DNA of 64,000 nucleotides from Micromonospora sp. NBRC 110009 (GTDB taxonomy: Bacteria > Actinomycetota > Actinomycetes > Mycobacteriales > Micromonosporaceae), in the NCBI RefSeq assembly GCF_030518795.1, contig NZ_CP130427.1, forward strand, positions 372,001 to 436,000, given 5' to 3'. The notes under the pieces were generated by a model. That model saw nothing but the letters and a program-made list of their open reading frames with translations, ran no database searches and was not told the DNA's origin. This document shows positions 51,990 to 61,480 of this stretch, in pieces. The position numbers and the translations under genes were made by a program. How positions within the stretch are numbered: position 1 is the stretch's first letter; each line of letters starts with the position of its first letter.

Positions 51990-52406
51990 TCAGCGCAGCT
52001 CCTGGATGCGGACCATGTTGCCGGCGGGATCGCGGAAGGCGCAGTCGCGAACCCCGTACGGCTGCTCGGTCGGTTCCTGGACGACCTCGGCGTCGCTGGC
52101 CTGCAGTCGCTCGAAGGTGGCGTCGAGGTCCCTGGTGGCCAGGATGACGCTGGCGTAGGTGCCCTTGGCCATCATCTCGGCGATGGTGCGGCGCTCGTCG
52201 TCGGTGATGCCGGGGGTGGCGGCCGGCGGGTGCAGGACGATGGACGCGGGCTGCCCGGCGGGGCCGACCGTGAGCCAGCGCATCCCCTGGTATCCGACGT
52301 CGTTGCGGAGCTCGAAGCCGAGCGTGTCGCGATAGAAGGCCAGCGCTGCCTCCGGGTCGTCCTGCGGGAGGAAGGTCTGGTGAATGGTGATGTCCATGGC
52401 GGTCAC
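51990..52406 (-). CDS. VOC-family protein coupled to AraC regulator
   Basis: A 138-residue VOC protein: I-H-Q-T-F-L-P-Q-D-D-P-E-A-A-L-A-F-Y-R-D-T-L-G-F-E-L, S-I-V-L-H-P-P, and G-V-R-D-C-A-F-R-D-P-A-G-N-M-V-R-I. Its ATG overlaps the stop of the AraC gene (ATGA). Likely metal-dependent detoxifying or binding protein under control of that regulator. Confidence 0.87.
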   Translation of the reverse strand: MTAMDITIHQTFLPQDDPEAALAFYRDTLGFELRNDVGYQGMRWLTVGPAGQPASIVLHPPAATPGITDDERRTIAEMMAKGTYASVILATRDLDATFERLQASDAEVVQEPTEQPYGVRDCAFRDPAGNMVRIQELR

Positions 52407-52852
52407 GCTACGCGCGGCTCAGGGCCCGAGGCTTCTCGATTCCTGACCGGCCTGGTGACCTGTTTCGCCACGCACGACGGCATCCCCTCCGTCGCGCCCG
52501 CCGCGTCGCGCCGGTAGGTGCTGGGCGGCACACCGACCAACTCGGTGAAGCGGGTGCTGAAGGTGCCCAGCGACGCGCAGCCGACGGCGAAACAGACCTC
52601 GGTGACGCTCAGATCCCCCCGACGCAGCAGCGCCATTGCCCGCTCGATGCGCCGGGTCATCAGATAGGCGTACGGCGACTCGCCGTAGGCGCGCCGGAAC
52701 TCGCGGCTGAGGTGCCCGGCCGACATGTTCACCCCGCGGGCGAGCGCCTCGACGTCCAGCGGCTGCGCGTACTCCCGGTCGATCCGGTCGCGGACGCGGC
52801 GCAGCCGGGCGAGGTCGCTCAGCCGCTGCGCCGCCGCGGAGGTGCTGGTCAC
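52403..52852 (-). CDS. Short AraC-family regulator
   Basis: A 149-residue stand-alone AraC DNA-binding domain. First helix-turn-helix: V-E-A-L-A-R-G-V-N-M-S-A-G-H-L-S-R-E-F-R-R. Second: L-S-V-T-E-V-C-F-A-V-G-C-A-S-L-G-T-F-S-T-R-F. No ligand domain. Coupled to the following VOC gene, matching a common AraC-VOC pair. Confidence 0.88.
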   Translation of the reverse strand: MTSTSAAAQRLSDLARLRRVRDRIDREYAQPLDVEALARGVNMSAGHLSREFRRAYGESPYAYLMTRRIERAMALLRRGDLSVTEVCFAVGCASLGTFSTRFTELVGVPPSTYRRDAAGATEGMPSCVAKQVTRPVRNREASGPEPRVA

Positions 52853-52961
52853 CTGGGCAATCTTGCCACGTCTCGGCCACTCGACCCTGGTGGACGCCCC
52901 GCCAACGGTCGACCCGAGTCGGAGCAGTGGGGACGCCGCACCATCGCCGCGAGGGTCCGGA

Positions 52962-55349
<2,388 letters not shown>

Positions 55350-55648
55350 CATGCCTCCATCTGTGGGCGGGCCGCCTTCGCGGTCCCCGGCGGCGGCGCC
55401 TGGCTCGATCTGACCGGCTTTCGCGCGATACGTCTGGTTCACCGTCTGCCGCGGGGTCGCGGCAACGGTCCCTGTCTACCTGATCGGCGGTGTCGGCCCG
55501 GTGGCCCGACTCCCGTCCGGGGTCGTGCTCGGCGCAGGAACCACGGTATCCGGGCCGACCGAGGCACCGGCCACCCGGACATCGACGCCGTGGGTGAGCC
55601 GGTGCTCGGTGGCGCGACGACGCTGAGCGCGGGAGCGGAGGTCGCCGC

Positions 55649-56005
55649 TCATCGGTCCTGGAGCAGCCCGAGGACGTTGCCGTCGGGGTCGGTGACGGTG
55701 GCCACCAGGCGGCCGCCACCCACGTCGTGCGCGGGCTCCTTCACGACGGCGCCCGCGGCGGTCACCTCGGCCAGCTTTGCCTCGATGTCCGGCACGTGCC
55801 AGTAGGCGACCGGCGAGGTCATGCCCTGCGGTCCACCGGCCGGCACCAGCCCGATCTGCTGGCCCGCGACCTCGAAGCCGACGTAGTAGGACGAGTCGGT
55901 CTGCGGCGCCACGCCCAGCAGGGCGGCGTACACCGCCTTCGCCTTCGTCAGGTCGGACACGGGATGCAGCACGGTCTTGATTCCCTGGACGGAAGAGTCA
56001 GTCAT
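55649..56005 (-). CDS. VOC-family protein
   Basis: A 118-residue protein: V-L-H-P-V-S-D-L-T-K-A-K-A-V-Y-A-A-L-L-G-V-A-P, Y-V-G-F-E-V-A-G-Q-Q-I-G-L, W-H-V-P-D-I-E-A-K-L and T-D-P-D-G-N-V-L-G-L-L-Q. ATG 56005 fits the domain start. It is upstream of the UvrA-like gene on the same strand, separated by 299 bp in which I see no gene. Confidence 0.87.
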   Translation of the reverse strand: MTDSSVQGIKTVLHPVSDLTKAKAVYAALLGVAPQTDSSYYVGFEVAGQQIGLVPAGGPQGMTSPVAYWHVPDIEAKLAEVTAAGAVVKEPAHDVGGGRLVATVTDPDGNVLGLLQDR

Positions 56006-56190
56006 GATCACTCCTGCAGTGGTAGGAGGGCGAGTTCGGACACCGGCGATGTCCATGGCGATCAGGCTAGTTTCGGCTCCCCGACGCGTGCTTCTTGATT
56101 CCTGATCGATCTCGTCCGCGCCCACCGACGACCCTCGGCGGCGCCGCAAATACGGTGGCGGGCCGCACGTGAGTAGGGTTCCCTGCCGCC

Positions 56191-56967
56191 ATGCCCACCG
56201 ATCGCGTCGATTCGTACTTCCTCTGCGCCACCCCGCGCACCGGGAGCTCACTACTGCTCGGGTTGCTGGAGTCCACCGGTGTCGCAGGCCGTCCCCAGGC
56301 GTACTTTCGGGCACCGGACGAACCGCTGTGGGCCGATCGATGGCAGCTCCCCCGCACCGCCGGCGGCGGGTTCGACTATGCGGACTACCTGGCCGCGGCG
56401 CTGGTCGCCGGCCGGACCGACAACGGCGTGTTCGGCGCGAAGCTCATGTGGGGAACGCTGGACGAACTGGTCGACAAGCTCGCGGCGATCCACCCGGACC
56501 GGAGAGGCGACGATGCCGCGCTCCTGGACCGGGCCTTCGGCCACACCCGCTTCGTGTTCCTGCGCCGCGACGACGTACTGGCCCAAGCGGTGTCCTGGCT
56601 CCGCGCGGAGCAGACCGCGACGTGGTTCATCGGCGGCCACGGGGAGATCAGCGGCAGCGCCGGCAACGGACGGGCACCCAGCTACGACGCCGGCGGCATC
56701 CGACACCTCATCGACGTGATCAGCAAGCACAACGCGGCCTGGGAGGCCTGGTTCGCCTCCTGCGGCATCCGACCGCACCTCGTGCGCTACGAGGAACTGG
56801 ACGCGGACATGATCGCCACCACGCGCAGCATCCTCGACTTTCTCGGGCTCGATCCGCCCGAGGGAGTCGCCATCGCGGCACGCCATCAGCGGCAGGCCGA
56901 CGAACTCAACCAGCAGTGGATCAAGCGGTACCGGGGCAGCGGTGGGCAACGGCTGAGCAATGGCTAG
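56191..56967 (+). CDS. Stf0-family sulfotransferase
   Basis: A 258-residue protein. The PAPS-binding start is F-L-C-A-T-P-R-T-G-S-S-L-L-L-G-L-L, followed by G-R-P-Q-A-Y-F and R-F-V-F-L-R-R-D-D-V-L-A-Q-A-V-S, the 3'-phosphate-binding region. This is the trehalose 2-sulfotransferase (Stf0) group. Its TAG stop lies in the CTAG tip of the insertion element, so the original C-terminus may have been slightly longer. Confidence 0.86.
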   Translation: MPTDRVDSYFLCATPRTGSSLLLGLLESTGVAGRPQAYFRAPDEPLWADRWQLPRTAGGGFDYADYLAAALVAGRTDNGVFGAKLMWGTLDELVDKLAAIHPDRRGDDAALLDRAFGHTRFVFLRRDDVLAQAVSWLRAEQTATWFIGGHGEISGSAGNGRAPSYDAGGIRHLIDVISKHNAAWEAWFASCGIRPHLVRYEELDADMIATTRSILDFLGLDPPEGVAIAARHQRQADELNQQWIKRYRGSGGQRLSNG

Positions 56968-56994
56968 TGCCGTGACCACAAACGTTCGCCGGGT
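56964..56994. repeat. Left terminal inverted repeat
   Basis: 31 bp; mismatches with the right end at positions 8, 12 and 17. Confidence 0.72.
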
Positions 56995-57021
56995 CGGTGG
57001 CTGGAGAGTTTTGTCGTACTG

Positions 57022-57870
57022 GTGGTGTTGGGTGTGGTTGTGCCTCGTCGTCGGGATCCTGCCGCGCCTCGGGTGGTGCATCGCACCGCGCGTGTGGGGT
57101 TGCGGGTGACGTCGGGGCAGCGGCGGCGGTGTTTCGGCCTGTTGCGTTCGGCTGGTGACGTGTGGGCGTGTGTGTTGGAGGTCAACGGGTGGCGGCGTCG
57201 CCGCCGCGACGCGCCGTTGACCAGCTATCAGCGTCAGTACCGGCGTCGGGCGCGGCTGGTGGAGGGCCGGCACCGGCGTCGGGTGCGTCAGGCCCAGCAC
57301 GAGGCCGCCCGCCAGGTCGTGTCCTGGGCGGTACGCCAGCGGGTGGGTGTGCTGCGCGTGGGTGACCCGCGCGGCGTGCTCGACCTGGACGCGGGGCGGC
57401 GGCACAACCTGCGGCTGCGGCAGTGGCAGATCGGCCGGCTCCTACAGGTCCTCACCGACAAAGCTGTCCTGGCCGGCATCACCGTCCACCTCGTCGACGA
57501 GCGCGGCACCTCCTCGACCTGCCCGGCCTGCCGGCGGCGGGTGCCGAAACCCCGCGGCCGGACCCTGACCTGCCCACACTGCGCGTTTGCCGGGCACCGC
57601 GACCTCGTCGCGGCCGCCACCATCGCCACCCGCACCCCGGGCGGCGGAACCACCACCCCCACACCCGCTCGGGTGCCCGGGATGATCACGCACCGTCGAG
57701 CCGGCCGACACCTCCCCGGTGCCGGCCAGTCCCGACGTGACCCCCGCCGCCCAAGCAGGGCGGCGCGAGGATCAGTTGGCCCGCGGAGGCCCGCCCCACC
57801 ACCCGGTGGGGAGTCGCTCGCCCAAAAAGCGAGGATCCACAACACCCACCGGACACCCGGCGAACGTTAG
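57022..57870 (+). pseudogene. TnpB-like transposase/nuclease with internal deletion
   Basis: A 282-codon frame. The N-terminus R-T-A-R-V-G-L-R-V-T-S-G-Q-R-R-R-C-F-G-L-L is that of actinomycete TnpB-type proteins. It then jumps directly from L-T-S-Y-Q to R-Q-Y-R-R-R-A-R-L. The RuvC-I part with the first catalytic Asp, which should lie between them, is missing, although the frame stays open. The C-terminus keeps D-E-R-G-T-S-S-T-C-P-A-C, C-P-H-C and G-H-R-D-L-V-A-A-A-T-I-A, which are RuvC-II, zinc finger and RuvC-III. The protein should be inactive as a nuclease. About 70 residues of Arg/Pro-rich tail follow. Confidence 0.75.
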
Positions 57871-57885
57871 TGGACACCGCACTAG
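57855..57885. repeat. Right terminal inverted repeat
   Basis: Complement of the left repeat with three mismatches. Includes the TAG that ends the transposase frame. Confidence 0.72.
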
Positions 57886-59381
57886 TCCGCCTCCGGCTCC
57901 ACCAACGCCGGCAGGCGAACACTCACCCGCAGCCCCGGCCCGCCGCCCGCCGCCGGGTCGGGGACCGCGTCGCTGACGGTGAGCGTGCCGCCGGCCCGGC
58001 GGACCAACTCCCGCACGATGGCCAGGCCCAGGCCCGCCCCGCCGGCGTCCCGCGCCCGCGCGTCGTCCAAGCGGGTGAACCGCTGGAAGACCCGCTCCCG
58101 GTCGGCCGCCGGGATGCCCGGCCCGTCGTCGGTGACGGTCACCACGTGGTACGCCCGCTCCCCCGGCCCGGCCCCCCGCTGGCCCGGCACCGGCCCGGCC
58201 GGCTCCGGGCCGGTCACCGCGAGCAGCACCTCGCCGCGGGCGTGCCGGAGCGCGTTGTCCACCAGGTTGGTGAGCACCCGGTGCAGCTCCCCCGGGTCCC
58301 CCTCGGTCCAGCGCGATCCGGCCGGCGGGACCAGCCGCACCGGCGGCGACGGGTAGCGCGCCGCCACCCCACCGAGCAGCTCGCCCAGCTCCACCGGGCC
58401 GAGGGTGCGCGACGGCGCGTCCGGGCGGGCGGGCTGCTCGTCGAGGCGGGCCAGCAGCAGCAGGTCGTCGACGAGCCGGCCGAGCCGTTCGGTGTCGGCG
58501 AGCAGGTCCTCCGCCACCGCCGGCCAGTCCGTGGCGTCACCCAACCGCCGGGCCACCTCCAGCTCGGTACGCATGTTGGTCAGCGGGCTGCGCAGCTCGT
58601 GCGCGGCGTCGGCGACGAAGGCCCGCTGCCGGGCGCGGGCTGCGGCCAACCGGTCCAGCATGTCGTTGAGGGTGACCGCCAGCCGCTGGATCTCGTCCCG
58701 GGCGGCCGGTACCGGCAGCCGCCCCGGCCCAGCCCGGTCGGTGATCTCCGCCGCGCCGCTGCGCAGCGCCTCCACCGGGCGCAGGGTGGCGCCGACCACC
58801 CGCCAGGCGACCACGGCCAGCCCGACGACCAGCAGCGGGAAGCCCACCAGCAGCAGGGTCCGCACCACGTGCAGGCTGTGCCGGACGTCGGTCAGGGACT
58901 TGGCGACCAGCACGGTGAGCGGCTCCGCCGGGGTGCCCGCCGGGACGGTCACCACCCGGACCGGGCCGCTGAGGCCGACCCGGCGCCCGTCCACCACCAG
59001 CCGCTGGCGCTGGCCGGCGCGCAGCTGGTCCGGGCGGAGCATCGGCACCAACCGGTCCGCGTCGATCGAGGCGGCGCGGATGCGGCCCGCCTCGTCCACC
59101 ACCTGCACCCGCAGCTGACCGCCGGCCACCGGCAGCGGGTCTGGCAGGGCGTCGGAGTCGGCGAGCAGTGCCACCGCGTCCGCGGTCCGGAGCGCCTCGG
59201 CATCGACGGTGCGTTGCAGCGTCCAGCCGAGGGCGCCGAGCAGCAGCATCCCGCCGAGCGCGAGCCCGACGCTGAGCCCGAGCACCCCGATCGCCATCAG
59301 CCGGGCCCGCAGCCCCAGTGTTAAGCGGGGGCCCCTCCTATACCGGAGGCGATAAGAAGGGGCCCTTCCTTTCACCTTCAT
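57882..59381 (-). CDS. Sensor histidine kinase of a two-component system
   Basis: A 499-residue kinase. One membrane helix is near residues 30-52 (A-I-G-V-L-G-L-S-V-G-L-A-L-G-G) and a second near 175-195, with an extracytoplasmic sensor between. A HAMP segment precedes His261 in D-A-A-H-E-L-R-S-P-L-T-N. The ATPase domain has N-L-V-D-N-A-L-R-H-A, D-D-G-P-G-I and G-G-A-G-L-G-L-A-I-V. Its first 23 residues come from a palindromic repeat and are not typical. ATG overlaps the response-regulator stop. Its own stop is in the insertion element's tip. Confidence 0.9.
   Translation of the reverse strand: MKVKGRAPSYRLRYRRGPRLTLGLRARLMAIGVLGLSVGLALGGMLLLGALGWTLQRTVDAEALRTADAVALLADSDALPDPLPVAGGQLRVQVVDEAGRIRAASIDADRLVPMLRPDQLRAGQRQRLVVDGRRVGLSGPVRVVTVPAGTPAEPLTVLVAKSLTDVRHSLHVVRTLLLVGFPLLVVGLAVVAWRVVGATLRPVEALRSGAAEITDRAGPGRLPVPAARDEIQRLAVTLNDMLDRLAAARARQRAFVADAAHELRSPLTNMRTELEVARRLGDATDWPAVAEDLLADTERLGRLVDDLLLLARLDEQPARPDAPSRTLGPVELGELLGGVAARYPSPPVRLVPPAGSRWTEGDPGELHRVLTNLVDNALRHARGEVLLAVTGPEPAGPVPGQRGAGPGERAYHVVTVTDDGPGIPAADRERVFQRFTRLDDARARDAGGAGLGLAIVRELVRRAGGTLTVSDAVPDPAAGGGPGLRVSVRLPALVEPEAD
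59318..59375. repeat. Small palindromic repeat at the kinase start
   Basis: GTTAAGCGGGGGCCCC at the left and GATAAGAAGGGGCCC at the right flank a CCTCC-TATACC-GGAGG hairpin. The block has mobile-repeat character and encodes kinase residues just after the start. Confidence 0.5.
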
Positions 59382-60034
59382 GTGGCGAGGCGGTAGCCGG
59401 CGCCGCGGACGGTCTGCAGGCGGTCCCGGCCGATCTTGCGGCGCAGGTAGCCGACGTAGACCTCGACGGCGTTGGGGGCGGTGTCGAGGCTGGCATCCCA
59501 GACGTGGTCCAGCAGCTCGGTCTTGGAGACCACCTCACCGGGGCGGCGCATCAGGTAGTCGAGCAGGGCGTACTCGCGGGCGGTCAGGACCACCTCGGCG
59601 TCGGCCCGGGTCACCCGCCGCCGCGCCGGGTCCAGCCGCAGGTCGCCCACGGCGAGCACGGCGGGGCGTTGCGGCGCGCCCCGGCGCAGCAGCGCCCGCA
59701 GCCGGGCCAGTAGCACCACGTACGAGAAGGGCTTGGTGAGGTAGTCGTCCGCCCCGCAGTCCAGCCCGTCGGCCTGGTCGTACTCGCCGTCCTTGGCCGA
59801 CAGCATGAGCACCGGCAGCCAGTGCTCCTCGGCCCGCAGCCGGCGCACCACCTCGTACCCGGACAGGCCGGGCAGCATCACGTCGAGGATCATCGCGTCG
59901 TAGTCGCCGTGCCGGGCGGCGTCCAGGCCGGCCGGGCCGGTGGACGCCACGTCCACCGCGAACCCCTCCGCCTGCAGGCCGCGCCGCAACGCGCCGGCGA
60001 GCCGCGACTCGTCCTCCACCACCAGCAACCGCAC
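59378..60034 (-). CDS. OmpR/PhoB-family response regulator
   Basis: A 218-residue regulator. The receiver domain has D-E at residues 8-9, phosphoacceptor D51 in M-I-L-D-V-M-L-P-G, and a conserved Lys in Y-L-T-K-P-F. The winged-helix effector domain has L-T-A-R-E-Y-A-L-L-D-Y-L-M and V-E-V-Y-V-G-Y-L-R-R-K-I. It overlaps the kinase gene by 4 bp. It is divergent to the gene at 60130, a likely target. Confidence 0.93.
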   Translation of the reverse strand: MRLLVVEDESRLAGALRRGLQAEGFAVDVASTGPAGLDAARHGDYDAMILDVMLPGLSGYEVVRRLRAEEHWLPVLMLSAKDGEYDQADGLDCGADDYLTKPFSYVVLLARLRALLRRGAPQRPAVLAVGDLRLDPARRRVTRADAEVVLTAREYALLDYLMRRPGEVVSKTELLDHVWDASLDTAPNAVEVYVGYLRRKIGRDRLQTVRGAGYRLAT

Positions 60035-60129
60035 GGGTCAAGGGTGCCACCCGATGACACCCCCTAGGGAATCTCCTCAGCGCCCTCACAGCGACCGGGG
60101 TGCAGCATTACGGTCAGGAGGTGTCCACC

Positions 60130-61263
60130 ATGTCCGTACTGAAGAATCGCGCCGTGCTGCGCTGGCTGGTCCCGGCGACCGCGGGGGTCGCCGTGGTCGG
60201 GGGCGGCGCCGCGATCGGCACGTTCGCCGCGGCCGACCCGGCCCTGCCCCCGCGTACCGCCGCGCAACTGCTGGAAGACCTGCGCACGTCCCGTCTCGAC
60301 GGCCTCTCCGGCACGGTCGTGCAGCGCGCCGACCTCGGGCTGCCGCCGATCGCCGACCTGGCCGGGGCGGCCGGCGGGGACGAGCTGACCAGCCTGATCA
60401 CCGGCACCCACACCCTGCGGGTCTGGTACGCCGGCCCGGACCGGCAGCGGCTCGCCCTGGTCGACACGCTCGGCGAGCGCGACGTGCTGCGCAACGGCCG
60501 CGACGTCTGGACCTGGAGCAGCCGCACCAACACGGCGTCGCACCGGACGCTGCCGGCGGACGCGGCGGCACCGCCGTCCGCGCCGGCCACCCCGGCCGAC
60601 GCCGCCGACCGGGCGTTGGCCGCGATCGACCCGAGCACGGCGGTCACCGTCGGCCGCTCCGCCACCGTGGCCGGGCGCAGCGTGTACGAGCTGGTGCTCA
60701 CCCCGCGCGACAAGGACTCCCTGGTGCACCAGGTGCGGATCGCGCTGGACGCGAAGGAGCACGTGCCGCTGCGCTTCGAGGTGCTCGCCGACGGCGTCGA
60801 CGAGCCGGCCTTCGAGGTCGCCTTCACGCAGGTGGACTTCCGGACGCCGGACGCCGACCAGTTCCGGTTCAACCCGCCGCCGGGGGTGACCGTGACCGAG
60901 CAGCGGGGGGACGGCCCGGCCGGGAAGCACCTGCCGGACGCCGACCTGGGCAAGCCGGGGGCCGACCGGGGCAAGGACGCGCCGGACGTGCGTACGGTCG
61001 GCACCGGCTGGACCACGGTGCTGGTGGCGAAGCTCGACGCGGCCGGCGGCGCCGCCCGGGGCGCGAAGCCGGCCGGCGGCGCCGATGCGGCGGGCGCCGA
61101 CGCGATCGCCAAGGTGCTCGGCGGGCTGCCGAAGGTGAGCGGGGACTGGGGCAGCGGGCGGCTGCTGACCGGAAAGCTGTTCAGCGTGCTGCTCACCGAC
61201 GACGGGCGGGTCTTCGCCGGCCTGGTCACGCCGGAGCGGCTCTACCAGGCGGCCCGGGGCTGA
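60130..61263 (+). CDS. LolA/DUF2092-like exported protein
   Basis: A 377-residue protein with N-terminal signal/anchor (V-L-R-W-L-V-P-A-T-A-G-V-A-V-V-G-G-G-A-A-I-G-T). The following beta-rich region (L-S-G-T-V-V-Q-R-A-D-L-G-L, L-R-V-W-Y-A-G-P-D-R-Q-R-L-A-L, R-D-V-W-T-W-S-S) resembles LolA-like/MucB-type folds common in actinobacterial surface proteins. It lies divergently from the two-component genes, as in many actinomycetes where it is a co-regulated partner. ATG 60130 was preferred over an upstream ATG. Confidence 0.75.
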   Translation: MSVLKNRAVLRWLVPATAGVAVVGGGAAIGTFAAADPALPPRTAAQLLEDLRTSRLDGLSGTVVQRADLGLPPIADLAGAAGGDELTSLITGTHTLRVWYAGPDRQRLALVDTLGERDVLRNGRDVWTWSSRTNTASHRTLPADAAAPPSAPATPADAADRALAAIDPSTAVTVGRSATVAGRSVYELVLTPRDKDSLVHQVRIALDAKEHVPLRFEVLADGVDEPAFEVAFTQVDFRTPDADQFRFNPPPGVTVTEQRGDGPAGKHLPDADLGKPGADRGKDAPDVRTVGTGWTTVLVAKLDAAGGAARGAKPAGGADAAGADAIAKVLGGLPKVSGDWGSGRLLTGKLFSVLLTDDGRVFAGLVTPERLYQAARG

Positions 61264-61282
61264 CCCGGGCAGCGGGCCCGTC

Positions 61283-61316
61283 GGGGGTCCGGTCGGCGGA
61301 AGCCGGCCGGGCCCCC
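61283..61316 (+). terminator. Hairpin terminator after the LolA-like gene
   Basis: GGGGGTCCGGTCGGC pairs with GCCGGCCGGGCCCCC, with two G-U pairs and a GGAA loop region. Confidence 0.8.
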
Positions 61317-61425
61317 GCTCCGTTTTCCGGGGGTGCGGCGCGGCGGTGTGATGTCGTCGCGGGCGGCCGGACAGGCTTGGTCCGGCGCTGGGCCACGCGG
61401 TATCTTTCTCAGTTCAAACACAAAA

Positions 61426-61451
61426 AGGAATGGCGATAAAAGGCCATTCCT
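61426..61451 (+). promoter_or_regulatory. AT-rich hairpin in the leader of the HelD-like gene
   Basis: AGGAATGGC and GCCATTCCT with a GATAAAAG loop, 29 bp before the TTG start, in an unusually AT-rich 80-bp stretch (61400-61480). It may control transcription elongation or translation of the helicase. Confidence 0.5.
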
Positions 61452-61480
61452 GCGCTCATTTTAGCCAATGAGGAGCCGGC

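Larger units (their letters stand above)
56964..57885. mobile_element. 922-bp TnpB-type insertion element with terminal inverted repeats
   Basis: 31-bp imperfect terminal inverted repeats, 28 of 31 matching, begin CTAGTGC and include ACGTTCGCCGGGT. They enclose one transposase-like gene with an internal deletion. Stop codons of both flanking genes (TAG at 56965 and at 57882 on the minus strand) are made by the CTAG tips. Confidence 0.75.

Noticed and set aside
57870..59324. 484-codon plus-strand frame opposite the histidine kinase
   Set aside because: Shadow frame; the minus strand carries H-box, N, and G boxes in order.
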